This document shows positions 27,398 to 37,882 of a stretch of DNA of 64,000 nt, piece after piece. The position numbers and the translations under genes are program-made. How positions within the stretch are numbered: position 1 is the first letter of the stretch; every line of letters starts with the position of its first letter. The notes under the pieces were generated by a model, which saw only the letters and a list, made by a program, of their open reading frames with translations, was not told the DNA's origin and ran no database searches. The DNA comes from Rhynchopus sp. YZ270_cl-10 (lineage: Eukaryota > Euglenozoa > Diplonemea > Diplonemida > Diplonemidae), in the NCBI GenBank assembly GCA_964035575.1, contig OZ037840.1:1674001-1738000 (forward strand), read 5' to 3'.

Positions 27398-29167
27398 ATG
27401 GGGTGGCTCGAAGGTGTGCTGTCGCTGGATGGGACACTGGACAAGAAGCAGCGCAAGAAGCGGACACTGTTTCTGCTGTTAATGTTGTCAAGTACAGTGT
27501 TTCCCGGCATGGCCGCGCTCACCTACATGGGCATGGACCTGTCTGAGCGTTTCGTGTCGGTGTTATCTTTACTTGTGCAGTGCTTCATGAGCTTGTGTCT
27601 GGTTATATATATTCTGTGCAAAGGTCCGCTGACAGAGAGACTGGTGGTGTTTGCTTGTGGTGTGTTCTCGGTAGGGATGCTGGCGCTGGACCTGTCGGCA
27701 CGAAGCACCTCGGGTTCATCGTGGCCGATGCTTGTGCTCGTTGTGGACTTGCTGCTTGTGATGCAGGTGCAGGAGCGCTTCGCCTCACTTCTCGTACTGT
27801 GCACGTTGTGCTACCTTGTGATCATAGCGGCTGAGGAGGCCCTTAGGTTTGGACTCCTTGACTTACCTGGCCTGGTGCCGCAGGAGGGTGAACGGGGGAG
27901 GAGATATATTTTGGAAAGTAAGACCTCCTGCACATCCCCGCCGTGCAAAGTAAAGCTTGGAGAAAGTGTCCGATCATTTTTGCTTGCAGCATCCGTCTTC
28001 GTTATAGACTTCATCGCAACGAGAGGCTTTGCACGTGACGTTCTGAAGGAGCAGGCAACAATGGAGCGGACGATCAACGCTGTGCAGGAGATCGCCTTGC
28101 TGCTTGCGGGGTACGACGTGGAGCAGGTGGCGGAGCTGTTGGCAACACATGAACACGAGCTGCCTGAGGGGATGACGACAGCACTGCGGAGGTTGGAGCA
28201 GAACCTGCGTGTGTACAAGGCGTACCTCCCGAAGACGTGTCTGCCGTTTGAGGAGGATGAGGACAGCTGTCAGCAAAGTGATGCTATTTCGCTGTCAAGG
28301 GAAAGTAGCGACACTGCAAACAGCTCCAGTTTTGTGAAGCCAAATGATACGGTCTTGCGTGTGCTGGGTCTTGCCTCAGCAGAAGCAACACTGTTGACAG
28401 TGAACATCAAAGACACGTTGCGTATTGTGGTAGAGGACCACGCATGCTTCTCTGAGCTCTTCGCAGCAGTTCTTTCGCACGCACTGGATGCAACAGCAGC
28501 AAGGCACGGGATGGTGGACGTCTTCGTGGGGGACAGGATCCACTGCTCGTTCAACGTCTCACGGAGGTGTGCAAACCACGCCACCTCAGCACTGCATGCA
28601 GCAACAATGCTGTTTCGGACAAGCAGCAATGATTTGTCTGCACACTTCAACATCGGGATAGCGACTGGGAAGGTGCTGCGTGGTGACATGGGGTGTGAGG
28701 TGATGCGCCGCTTCAGCATGGTGGGTGCGCTTGTGCGTGACGTGCACCTCATGGAACGTGCAGGACGTGTGTTTGGCTGTGACGTGCTGTGCAACCGTAT
28801 CTGCTTCACTGAGACAGAATGCGAACACGACCTGCGTTTGGTTCCCTGCAGGGTGGAGGTGTCTGCTGATGGCGAAGGTGATATTGTTGCTGAGTTGCTT
28901 GTTCCCGAAGAGCCTTGCGCCACAGTGGCAAGCGATGAGTGGATGTACATGATCGGTGGTGACAAGCCGTGGGAGTCGTACAACATAGCAGTGCGCAGAT
29001 ACTTGAGGAACGAGGTGACTGCTTCTGCAGTGACGGATGCTGCACACGTGAGCAGCATGAAGGTTCCTGTGCGTGTGGTTCCTTCTGAGGCACCTGACAT
29101 CCTGCGGCACACGTTGACGAGGGAAACAATACCAGTTTCCATGCAAGCGACCTTTTCCCCACGGTGA
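27398..29167 (+). CDS. Six-TM protein with degenerate class III cyclase domain
   Basis: 589 residues from MGWLEGVLSLDGTL. The membrane region is nearly identical to that of the catalytic cyclase at 18622 (including LCKGPLTERLVV and LVLVVDLLLVMQVQERF), and the 5' flank is shared, so the two arose by segmental duplication. After the linker ERTINAVQEIALLLAGYDVE the canonical domain is absent; instead there is the degenerate domain (VNIKDT, VFVGDRIHCSF, GIATGKVLRGDMG, VGALVRDVHLMER) and the EWMYMIGGDKPWESYN tail. A non-catalytic membrane partner or sensor is possible. Confidence 0.82.
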   Translation: MGWLEGVLSLDGTLDKKQRKKRTLFLLLMLSSTVFPGMAALTYMGMDLSERFVSVLSLLVQCFMSLCLVIYILCKGPLTERLVVFACGVFSVGMLALDLSARSTSGSSWPMLVLVVDLLLVMQVQERFASLLVLCTLCYLVIIAAEEALRFGLLDLPGLVPQEGERGRRYILESKTSCTSPPCKVKLGESVRSFLLAASVFVIDFIATRGFARDVLKEQATMERTINAVQEIALLLAGYDVEQVAELLATHEHELPEGMTTALRRLEQNLRVYKAYLPKTCLPFEEDEDSCQQSDAISLSRESSDTANSSSFVKPNDTVLRVLGLASAEATLLTVNIKDTLRIVVEDHACFSELFAAVLSHALDATAARHGMVDVFVGDRIHCSFNVSRRCANHATSALHAATMLFRTSSNDLSAHFNIGIATGKVLRGDMGCEVMRRFSMVGALVRDVHLMERAGRVFGCDVLCNRICFTETECEHDLRLVPCRVEVSADGEGDIVAELLVPEEPCATVASDEWMYMIGGDKPWESYNIAVRRYLRNEVTASAVTDAAHVSSMKVPVRVVPSEAPDILRHTLTRETIPVSMQATFSPR

Positions 29168-29851
29168 CATGGCATTTGACACACTGACTGCGTACATATT
29201 ACCCCACACACGTATTACGTCCATTATTTATTTCGGTGAACACTATTTAATTCCTCATTCTCCCCTGCCGAAACAGCGGACGTAATTAGTTGGCCACGTA
29301 CACACGCGTACGTATTACATTGACCCCTATTCAAGGCCGTGTTTGATGAAAGGTGGGTCACAGTCATATTGTACGCGGCCAGTATTTTGGGGATATTTTA
29401 CTTCTTTTTCTCTGCGTCAGTTTCCACTGTCGGGGAATAAACAGACGAACAACTTTGCTCCAAAAATACACAATAGTGGTGCAGCGGAGTTTGCGGTTTT
29501 AGATGGCCCAAGAATGGCCCACAAGGGGTTTAATTCAATGGGGTACCTTTTTTTAATTTGTTCAATTTTTCAAGTTTTCAACAAACCTGAAAACATATGG
29601 CCCAAGAATAGCCCAAAAGGGGTTTAATTGTCTGGTCCGTAGGGGGCCCCCTTTATTATCCAAATTATTTGTGGTTTACATGAACAACTTACCATGTGGG
29701 AGATTCCACATGCCATGTCTCGCACGACACAACTCTAACATCAGAGAACGTGCCCTCGCCATCTGCAGCATCATCACTAAAGTATGTTGTCTCTGCAAAG
29801 CTAGTGAGCACACCACGTTATATGCAGGTCACATTGTTTTACACATCACAG
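29168..29851. other. Intergenic with direct repeat
   Basis: No gene. A roughly 33-bp direct repeat, ATGGCCCAAGAATGGCCC to GGGGTTTAATT, occurs at 29503-29535 and 29597-29629. Confidence 0.5.
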
Positions 29852-31606
29852 ATGGGGTGGCTCGAAGGTGTGCTGTCGCTGGATGGGACACTGAACGAGA
29901 AGCAGCGCAAGAAGCGGACACTGTTCCTGCTGCTTATGTCTGGCACTACGGCGTTCACCGGCATTGCCTTGTTCGGCTACATCGACATGGACATGTCTGA
30001 ACGTTTCGTGTCAATGTGGTCTTTACTTCTGCAATGCTTCATGGGCTTGTGTGTGACTGTATATATTCTGTGCAAGGGTCCGCTGACAGAGAGGTTGGTG
30101 ATGATGGTTTGTGGAGTGTTTGCGTTAACGATGCTGGCGGTGGACCTCTCTGCACGAAGCACTGCAAACACGGCGTGGCCAGTGCTTGTGCTCGTTGTGG
30201 ACTTCCTTCTTGTGATGCAGGTGCAGGAGCGCTTCGCCTCACTTCTCGTGCTGTGCACGTTGTGCTACCTTGTGATCATAGCGGCTGAGGAGGCCCTCAG
30301 GTTCGGACTCCTTGACTTACCTGGGCTGGCACCGCAGGAGGGTGAACGGGGCAGGAGACACCATTTCGAAAGCATGACCTCCTGCACATCCCCGCCATGC
30401 ACAATAGAGCTTGGCGCAAGTGTCCGATTTTTTGCGCTTGCAGCGTGCGTCTTCGTGATGGACTTCATCGCAACACGAGGCTTTGCACGTGACGTTCTGA
30501 AGGAGCAGGCATCAATGGAGCGGACGATCAGCACTGTGCAGGAGATCGCCTCGCTGCTTGCGGGGTACGACGTGGAGCAGGTGGCGGAGCTGTTGGCAAC
30601 ACATGAACACGAGCTGCCTGAGGGGATGACGACAGCACTGCGGAGGTTGGAGCAGAACCTGCGTGTGTACAAGGCGTACCTCCCGAAGACGTGTCTGCCG
30701 TTTGCGGAGGATGAGGACAGCTGTCAGCAAAGTGATAGTTTTTCATTGCCAAGGGAAAGTAGCGACACTTCAAACAGCTCCAGCTTTGTGAAGCCAAATG
30801 ATACGGTCTTGCGTGTGCTGGGTCTTGCCTCAGCAGAAGCAACACTGTTGACAGTGAACATCAAAGACACGTTGCGTATTGTGGTAGAGGACCACGCATG
30901 CTTCTCTGAGCTCTTCACAGCAGTTCTTTCGCACGCACTGGATGCAACAGCAGCAAGGCACGGGATGGTGGACGTCTTCGTGGGGGACAGGATCCACTGC
31001 TCGTTCAACGTCTCACGGAGGTGTGCAAACCACGCCACCTCAGCACTGCATGCAGCAACAATGCTGTTTCGGACAAGCAGCAATGACTTGACTGCACACT
31101 TCAACATCGGGATAGCGACTGGGAAGGTGCTGCGTGGTGACATGGGGTGTGAGGTGATGCGCCGCTTCAGCATGGTGGGTGCGCTTGTGCGTGACGTGCA
31201 CCTCATTGAACGTGCAGGACGTGTGTTTGGCTGTGACGTGCTGTGCAACCGCATCTGCTTCAGCGATGCTGAGTGCGAACACGACTTGCGTCTGATCCCC
31301 TGCAAGGTGGAAGTGGCGCAGGACTGCGAGGCTGCGGTTGTGGCTGAGCTTGTGCTGGCGAGCAGCAACACGATGGAATGTGGTGACAACGTTGACAAGG
31401 ACGAGTGGATGTACGTGATTGGCGGCGCAAAGCGTTGGGACCCTTACAACACAGTGGTGCGTGGGTACCTGAGAGGCACTGCGACTGCAGAGGAGGTGGC
31501 GGCACAGGCAGCGAAGGGTGACTACTCCAGCACCCCAGTGACTGTTGTGGCGGGTGCGAGACGTGTTTTGCACCTTCCTGTGTATGATGACGTGGCCAAG
31601 GTCTAG
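29852..31606 (+). CDS. Six-TM protein with degenerate class III cyclase domain
   Basis: 584 residues from MGWLEGVLSLDGTLNEKQ. Six hydrophobic segments, the linker ERTISTVQEIASLLAGYDVE, and the degenerate cyclase domain, which is almost identical in DNA to that of the 27398 and 33405 genes from the linker onward, a sign of recent duplication or gene conversion. It keeps GD (VFVGDRIHC) but has NIKDT in place of FTDI and VRDVHLIER in place of VNxAxRL. The tail DEWMYVIGGAKRWDPYNTVV is shared with 33405-35150. An upstream open stretch in the same frame is not conserved and is not included. Confidence 0.82.
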   Translation: MGWLEGVLSLDGTLNEKQRKKRTLFLLLMSGTTAFTGIALFGYIDMDMSERFVSMWSLLLQCFMGLCVTVYILCKGPLTERLVMMVCGVFALTMLAVDLSARSTANTAWPVLVLVVDFLLVMQVQERFASLLVLCTLCYLVIIAAEEALRFGLLDLPGLAPQEGERGRRHHFESMTSCTSPPCTIELGASVRFFALAACVFVMDFIATRGFARDVLKEQASMERTISTVQEIASLLAGYDVEQVAELLATHEHELPEGMTTALRRLEQNLRVYKAYLPKTCLPFAEDEDSCQQSDSFSLPRESSDTSNSSSFVKPNDTVLRVLGLASAEATLLTVNIKDTLRIVVEDHACFSELFTAVLSHALDATAARHGMVDVFVGDRIHCSFNVSRRCANHATSALHAATMLFRTSSNDLTAHFNIGIATGKVLRGDMGCEVMRRFSMVGALVRDVHLIERAGRVFGCDVLCNRICFSDAECEHDLRLIPCKVEVAQDCEAAVVAELVLASSNTMECGDNVDKDEWMYVIGGAKRWDPYNTVVRGYLRGTATAEEVAAQAAKGDYSSTPVTVVAGARRVLHLPVYDDVAKV

Positions 31607-31675
31607 TCACATGGTTTCCTGTCATTGATGACAAGGTTCAGGGTGAGGCAGCGGGAGTGGGGCACATCAGATGTC

Positions 31676-31746
31676 AACCACGAATGGATGTCGGACTGCA
31701 TGGTTGTGGTCACTAACCCGGTACACCGGTCACGTACCGTTAACAG
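31676..31746 (+). repeat. GTACC-hairpin dispersed element (5' part) ending in a splice acceptor
   Basis: ACCACGAATGGATGTCGGAC, TGCATGGTTG, CCCGGTACACCGGTCACGTACC, then GTTAACAG. The AG at 31745-31746 directly precedes the LDLa exon. The element begins 70 bp after the preceding stop codon. Confidence 0.65.
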
Positions 31747-32264
31747 GACTACGAAGAGGGCGAAGCGTTTCTCCTCCAGAAGAGCACCCCTCCACACGCG
31801 GACACTGTCTCGTGCGGGCGACGTGGCATGCACGAGAGCATGAGCTGCGACGGTGTTGTGGACTGCTGTGACGCGCACGACGAGACAGATTGCGACTACC
31901 CTACTGGCACAGCGACCGGCGCAGTACCGCCATGCGACGTCTTGCTGACGGACCAGGTACGCCACAGCAACACACTCTACACACCCTTTTCCCACCCTTT
32001 TCCCACCAGTTCCTACTGCTGCAAACACACCTGTCCCACATCGACGATCACATCGAAAGCCTCGAGCAGAAGAACGCCATGCTCAGAAGGCACGCCCTAT
32101 GGGACGACTACCGTACGCACATCAGCAGCGCACAGCAGGACTCGCCGCCCAACGTTGCGAATTGTAGGCCCTATGGTGGTCAGGTGGGCCCTTTTTGTTT
32201 CAGTGTGTTCATGCGTAGGGTCCGAGTTGGCCTAGTGAACCTGAATTACCCCTTGTTTCAGTGA
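31747..32264 (+). CDS. LDLa plus coiled-coil protein, spliced, glucosidase II beta-like fragment
   Basis: Exon 31747-31956 and exon 32010-32264, joined across a 53-bp intron (GTACGC ... TTTTCCCACCAG) with the frame preserved. The first exon encodes an LDL-receptor class A-like unit, SCDGVVDCCDAHDETDC. The second begins with an amphipathic coiled coil, LLLQTHLSHIDDHIESLEQK. CDCCDG(S/T)DE followed by a long coiled coil is the layout of the glucosidase II beta subunit N-terminus in the ER, but signal peptide and C-terminal domain are not visible, so further exons or truncation are likely. The second exon runs into a minisatellite at 32180; the true 3' end is uncertain. Confidence 0.5.
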
Positions 32265-32900
32265 GGCCATGCAGAATGGACCTGAATCACCCCTTGTTTT
32301 CAGTGCGGCCATGCAGAATGGACCTGAATCACCCCTTGTTTCAGTGTGTTCATGCGTAGGGTCCTTAGTTGGCCTAGTGAACCTGAATCACCCCTTTATT
32401 TCAGTGAACCACCCCGTGAGCGCGGATCACCCGTTGAATGGCCTTGCCTCTTGAAGGTTCTGGTCAGGTGGTGCTCAGGGTGTAAAACAGTTCTTGTTTA
32501 ATGTGTTCTACTCGTTTAACCTATGGTGGTCAAGTGGTGTTGCAGGGTGTAAAAACAGATTTTTGGGGCGAAGTGGAAGTGGAGTTCAAAGTGTTAAACG
32601 GATGTGTGTTCAGTGCGTACCTCGTGTGGTATTTCTTGGTACTGTTTCCCTGTGCTAGTCTCACTCACATGTGTGTTCCATGCGGAGGGTCCTTAGTTGG
32701 ACTAGTGGACATGAATCACTCCTTTTGTATCAGTGTGTTCTGTGTGGAGGTCTCTTAGTTGTCCTAGTGTACTTCAACCTCTCTTTTTGCTTCAGTGTGT
32801 TCCATGCGGAGGGTCCTTAGTTGGCCTAGTGGACAGTTTTCTTGTACAGTGCAAACCCGTAAACGGGTTTGCGGGTTTAGCTGGCCTTAGTGGACCGAAC
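32178..32900 (+). repeat. Degenerate 55-65-bp minisatellite, each unit ending in TTTCAG
   Basis: Repeating units of the form TTTCAGTGTGTTCATGCG, AGGGTCCTTAGTTGGCC, TAGTGAACCTGAATCACCCC, with clear copies around 32186, 32340, 32670 and 32800 and a shorter variant (GCCATGCAGAATGGACC) twice at 32267-32310. Every unit ends in a pyrimidine tract plus CAG, so the array is a series of potential splice acceptors. Confidence 0.75.
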
Positions 32901-33404
32901 CAACCTTGTGTTTTCAATGCGCCAGTAGCGTGGCTTGTCTTGGTCTTGATTTATCTCTACTTTAGCAGCAAAAATCCTGCACTCCCTAGTCCCATCCTGG
33001 TCGCATACTGCGAGTTTTCCTGGAAGCGCAGGAAAAATGACTGGGGAGTGTTGGTGGCTCCGTGACGCCACAGAGCCGGCACACTCGTTGAGTGCCTCAC
33101 AAAACCTAAAAATTTATTCCGCTTTGATTTTATTTATTGTCTTCACGCTATATTGTTGTTGTTGGGTTGGGAAATAAAATCGTGTGCCGTTTTGATTGAC
33201 GTGGTTCCGGAAGCACACTAAGCACTATGTGTTGACTGGGTTGCACTTTTGCAGAAGTTTGACAGGGTATTCTCGCACGCACAATAGTTTCTTATGATTG
33301 CTAGTGTGCGTCCACATGGATAGGTTTTGTGCATCAACACAATGTCCTGCATGGGCTAGTCGCATACACAATTCTTCAGGAATTCGGCTTCTTACACATC
33401 TAAG
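32901..33404. other. Intergenic, no gene seen
   Basis: An inverted pair ACTCCCTAGTC / GACTGGGGAGT lies near 32980-33050, with AGTTTTCCTGGAAGCGCAGG between. Nothing else supported. Confidence 0.4.
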
Positions 33405-35150
33405 ATGCGATGGATCGAGGGCGTGCTGTCTCTGGACGGGACGTTGGGAAAGAAGGAGCGCATGAGGCGGATACTGCTACTTCTCATTATGACTGTCTGC
33501 GCCATGTTCACGATGTTTGCTTTGTTCAGCTATAGAAACGTTGGCTTTTCCGGGCGGCCTGTGGCGGTGGGTGCGCTGACACTGCACCTCTTGTTGTGCA
33601 TATTTCCTATTGTGTGCCTTCTGTGCAAACGTCCGCTCACAGATACATTGATTAAGTTCGTAGCTGCAGGCTGGTGTGTCACGATGCTTTCGACGGACCT
33701 GTCGGCGCGAACCACCTCAAGGCAATCATGGCCCTTTCTCGTGCTGGTCGTGGACTTCCTGCTTGTGATGCAAGTGCAGGGGCGTTTCGTGTGGTACATT
33801 GTTGTTGTCTCTCTGGTGTACCTGCTAGTTGTCGCAGCCGAAGAGACGACCAGGTTTGGCGTACTAGATCTACCTGGCCTCGTGCCACAGTCCAGTAGGT
33901 GGGAGCGTCTGCAATAAATATCATCCTGCACGTCCTTACCCTGTCCCGTACCACATGACACCAGCGCACGCCACTTCCTGATGTCCGCAACGGTCTTCAT
34001 CATCGACTTCATCGCAACGCGAGGATTTGCAAGTGACGTTCTGAAGGAGCAGGCATCAATGGAGCGGACGATCAACGCTGTGCAGGAGATCGCGTCGCTG
34101 CTTGCGGGGTACGACGTGGAGCAGGTGGCGGAGCTGTTGGCAACACATGAACACGAGCTGCCTGAGGGGATGACGACAGCACTGCGGAGGTTGGAGCAGA
34201 ACCTGCGTGTGTACAAGGCGTACCTCCCGAAGACGTGTCTGCCGTTTGAGGAGGATGAGGACAGCTGTCAGCACAGTGATAGTGTTTCGCTGACAAGGGA
34301 AAGTAGCGAGACTTCAAACAGCTCCAGCTTTGTGAAGCCAAATGATACGGTCTTGCGTGTGCTGGGTCTTGCCTCAGCAGAGGCAACACTGTTGACAGTG
34401 AACATCAAAGACACGTTGCGTATTGTGGTAGAGGACCACGCATGCTTCTCTGAGCTCTTCGCAGCAGTTCTTTCGCACACACTGGATGCAACAGCAGCAA
34501 GGCACGGGATGGTGGACGTCTTTGTTGGGGACAGGATCCACTGCTCGTTCAACGTCTCACGGAGGTGTGCAAACCACGCCACCTCAGCACTGCATGCAGC
34601 AACAATGCTGTTTCGGAGAGGAGGCGATTACCTGGTCTCACACTTCAACATCGGGATAGCGACTGGGAAGGTGCTGCGTGGTGACATGGGGTGTGAGGTG
34701 ATGCGCCGCTTCAGCATGGTGGGTGCGCTTGTGCGTGACGTGCACCTCATTGAACGTGCAGGACGTGTGTTTGGCTGTGACGTGCTGTGCAACCGCATCT
34801 GCTTCAGCGATGCTGAGTGCGAACACGACTTGCGTCTGATCCCCTGCAAGGTGGAAGTGGCGCAGGACTGCGAGGCTGCGGTTGTGGCTGAGCTTGTGCT
34901 GGCGAGCAGCAACACGATGGAATGTGGTGACAACGTTGACAAGGACGAGTGGATGTACGTGATTGGCGGCGCAAAGCGTTGGGACCCTTACAACACAGTG
35001 GTGCGTGGGTACCTGAGAGGCACTGCGACTGCAGAGGAGGTGGCGGCACAGGCAGCGAAGGGTGACTACTCCAGCACCCCAGTGACTGTTGTGGCGGGTG
35101 CGAGACGTGTTTTGCACCTTCCTGTGTACGATGACGTGGCGAACCCTTAG
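33405..35150 (+). pseudogene. Six-TM degenerate-cyclase gene with an in-frame stop
   Basis: The family start MRWIEGVLSLDGTLGKKE opens a frame that stops at TAA 33915-33917, between the fifth and sixth hydrophobic segments. The same frame continues to 35150 with the sixth segment, the linker ERTINAVQEIASLLAGYDVE, the degenerate cyclase domain and the tail shared with the 29852 gene. The whole length aligns with paralogues without a net shift, so one premature stop separates otherwise intact halves. The stretch just around the stop (SSRWERLQ) is also diverged from the QEGERGRR of relatives. It may be a young pseudogene, two separate products, or read-through; the first reading is simplest. The first half is clearly more divergent than the second. 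Confidence 0.7.
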
Positions 35151-37882
35151 TCACATGACTGTACAGTGCAGATGCTGCACAATTATTTTTGCAACTGACG
35201 CGCTGGAGAGGCCCTGGCCAAACATGGCGTGTTAGGGGAAATATATTCGTCGCACAGATTAGATCAGAGACCCCACCCGATGTGTTTCTCATTTTACCTC
35301 TTTTGTGCTCCGCCACCGACACTCCCATTTTCTGTACTTCAGGCAATAATCATATACCATCACACACTGACACAGTCCGCGTGTGCTGGAAACAATCAAT
35401 TTTTTCAAAAAAAAAAAAAAAAAATGTGGAGGGGGGTATGTAATTTGACCGGTTCTGACCGGTCACTTAACCAGTGTGTTGTCAAAAATTCCCGAAAAAA
35501 TCGGGTATTTTTGTGTACAAATAGTACCCGGTCAAAATAGGGTATGTAATTTGACCGGCACCCCATTTTGACCGGCATTTTGACCGGGTACTATTTATAC
35601 ACAAAAAATACCCGATTTTTTGAAAAAAACCAAAGGGGGGACCCTTTGGTCGTCGAAATTCCCCAGCCAAAATTGGTCGCAAAATCGGCCGATTTTTCAA
35701 AAATCTCAAAAAAAAAAAAATCCAAAATTTTTTTTCACAAGTGTTTTTGAGGCCTGCTCACTACACCCTAGGCACCCTCCTGGGACCAAAAAGTCAAAAA
35801 AAGCAAGAATTAGGCGGTTTTGAGCATCTAGAGTTTATTCCCCGGCCATTTTCTGTACCACCAGTGCATTTTGTATGGGCCAGCGCCTTGTCAAAAAATC
35901 GAAAAATCGAAAAAAAAAAAATTTTTTTTCCCGGGAAAATTTCGACCCCTGAGTTGGGTTTTTGGGCACCAAAAAGTGCAAAAAAACGCAAAATTTTGGT
36001 GTTTTGACCCTCCAGAAGCACCCAAAAACGTACTTTTGTACAAAAACACGCATATTACACATTTCCTTAGCAATTCTTTTCACAAGTACTAGGCGATTTT
36101 TGACCTGACAAAATTTTGTTTTATCGCCCAAAATCGGGCGTGGTAGGTCATAAAATGGCCCAAAGAATCCAAAGAAAACCTCAGAAATAGCTGTTCGCGA
36201 AATTTCGCAAGTCAAACTTCAGCCACAATACGGTCATTTTGTGCACACCCTGTGACTGTAGTGGCTAGAGAACACGCACATGTAGACTCGTTCCTTGCAA
36301 TTTCCAGTGCTGTGTTTATCAATGCATGCATCCAGAGGACCTCTGGTTTACGACATCGTAGGCACTCCTGTGCAAAAATGAAGTCGGTTTTTGACCCAAA
36401 ATCGGGGTGGGTGGGCCATAATTTGCTCCAAATTTGGCCGAAAATTGGGATTTTTCTGAAAATTTCATTGTGCTCAACAAAAATCCTTGCTTTTTTGAAG
36501 AATTTTCCAAAAAATATGCTATACTCCCTATGACTGGACCCAACTCCCCTCACCCTTTTTTTTTCACCCAAAGGGCCGGTCAAATTTTACACACTAATAC
36601 ACAAAGTTACATACCCCCCGGAAGCGTGCAATGCAACAAACGGTCGAGATCTGATCAAACGAAACGGATATATTTTCGTGAACACTTTGAGTGACCCCGT
36701 ATTCGGCAAGATACTCGAGAATAGCCCAATAGGTATATATACCTGTGTATACAGGCATATATTGGTACACAGACTATACATTTTTTTCCCTCCGACAAAT
36801 CAGTATGCGAACACAACGCCTTATTCTTTTCCCTCTCCCCATTTGTGTCGTCTTTTAGCCACAAGCACAGTAACGAGTCTCTCGAGCGTGTTAGCGTTAT
36901 TCTTCACGTGTTTTTCAAAGTGGCGAACGCGTGAGTCTGAGATAGACCCTGAGGCATCATGAGGGAGCCCGAGGTTGTAAATGTGCTGTTTTGTTGCGAA
37001 TACGTTACGTCGTTCTTTGTTTGAATGCATGTGTTGCAGCAGAATATTGTGTAATTATGAACTTTATGCAGCATCCAGAGGGCCTGCGAATTATCTGCAA
37101 TCCCGCCTCTGTAGCGAGCTCTGTGACTCAGAGCGGTTGGCGGCGAATGATCACTTCAAACCTTCTGTGACTGTTGCATCACCGCCTTTTCGAGACTTTC
37201 ATTTTAAATGAGGTTTTCAAAAAAAAAGAAAATATATGGAAAGCCACCTTTGTTTACACTTATGGTTCCCCGAAGGCTTTCAGTTTCATTTTTACTTCTT
37301 GGCGATAGTGTTTTCGACGAAAAAACACTAAAATGGAAGAACGTACATTTCTCTAAAAGTTCTGTCTTTTTTTTTACCACTCACGTCTCTCCCTTTGCAT
37401 TGACCTCTGCTGAGCACATTTCAATTTCTCGTTGTTGTGGCCATTGGTAGCATGTATGCACGGTGATTGTGAACCAAAGCAATGCTGCCACAAGCGAACA
37501 CACAGGTGACGAAGCGACATCTCCTCAAAATGTTATTTTTTTCCAAAGTCAAACCCTTGACGTGACCTTCTCACCTTTTTGCAGACTTCGAAGTAGATTA
37601 GCTGCTGAGTTGGGCCAACTACTATCATGCTTCAACGCACGCATCTTGGAAAAAAAAAGCAATCAAACATAACACCTGAAAGACAACAAAAAGTTAACAA
37701 CACTTTCCGCACCCTGTATTATTCTCTTTCTGCAATTCCCATTGAATATCGCGTCTAGCTGCGGTCTTCATCGATCCCAGAGCCAAGACGGGTTTGCGCC
37801 TGCAGTAGCTCCCCCCTCCGTCTCTTCTCTTCTCCCTCACAGCAAAAGTACAGCAACACCACCCACCCTCCCTCTAGTAACG
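35151..37882. other. Gene-poor region with TIR element
   Basis: No gene. Contains the inverted-repeat element 35431-36619. From 36620 to 37882 only AT-rich sequence with chance open frames was seen. Confidence 0.5.
35431..36619. mobile_element. Non-autonomous TIR element, about 1.2 kb, with internal palindromes
   Basis: GGGGGGTATGTAA at 35431-35443 is exactly inverted at 36607-36619, with TTTGACCGG subterminal on both sides. GGA flanks each end (35428-35430 and 36620-36622), a possible 3-bp target duplication. Inside is a second long inverted repeat (about 35494-35537 against 35577-35620, containing GGGTA, ACAAATAGTACCCGGTCAAA) and the palindrome CCAAAGGG-GGGA-CCCTTTGG near 35631. No coding capacity was seen. 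The superfamily is unknown. Confidence 0.6.
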
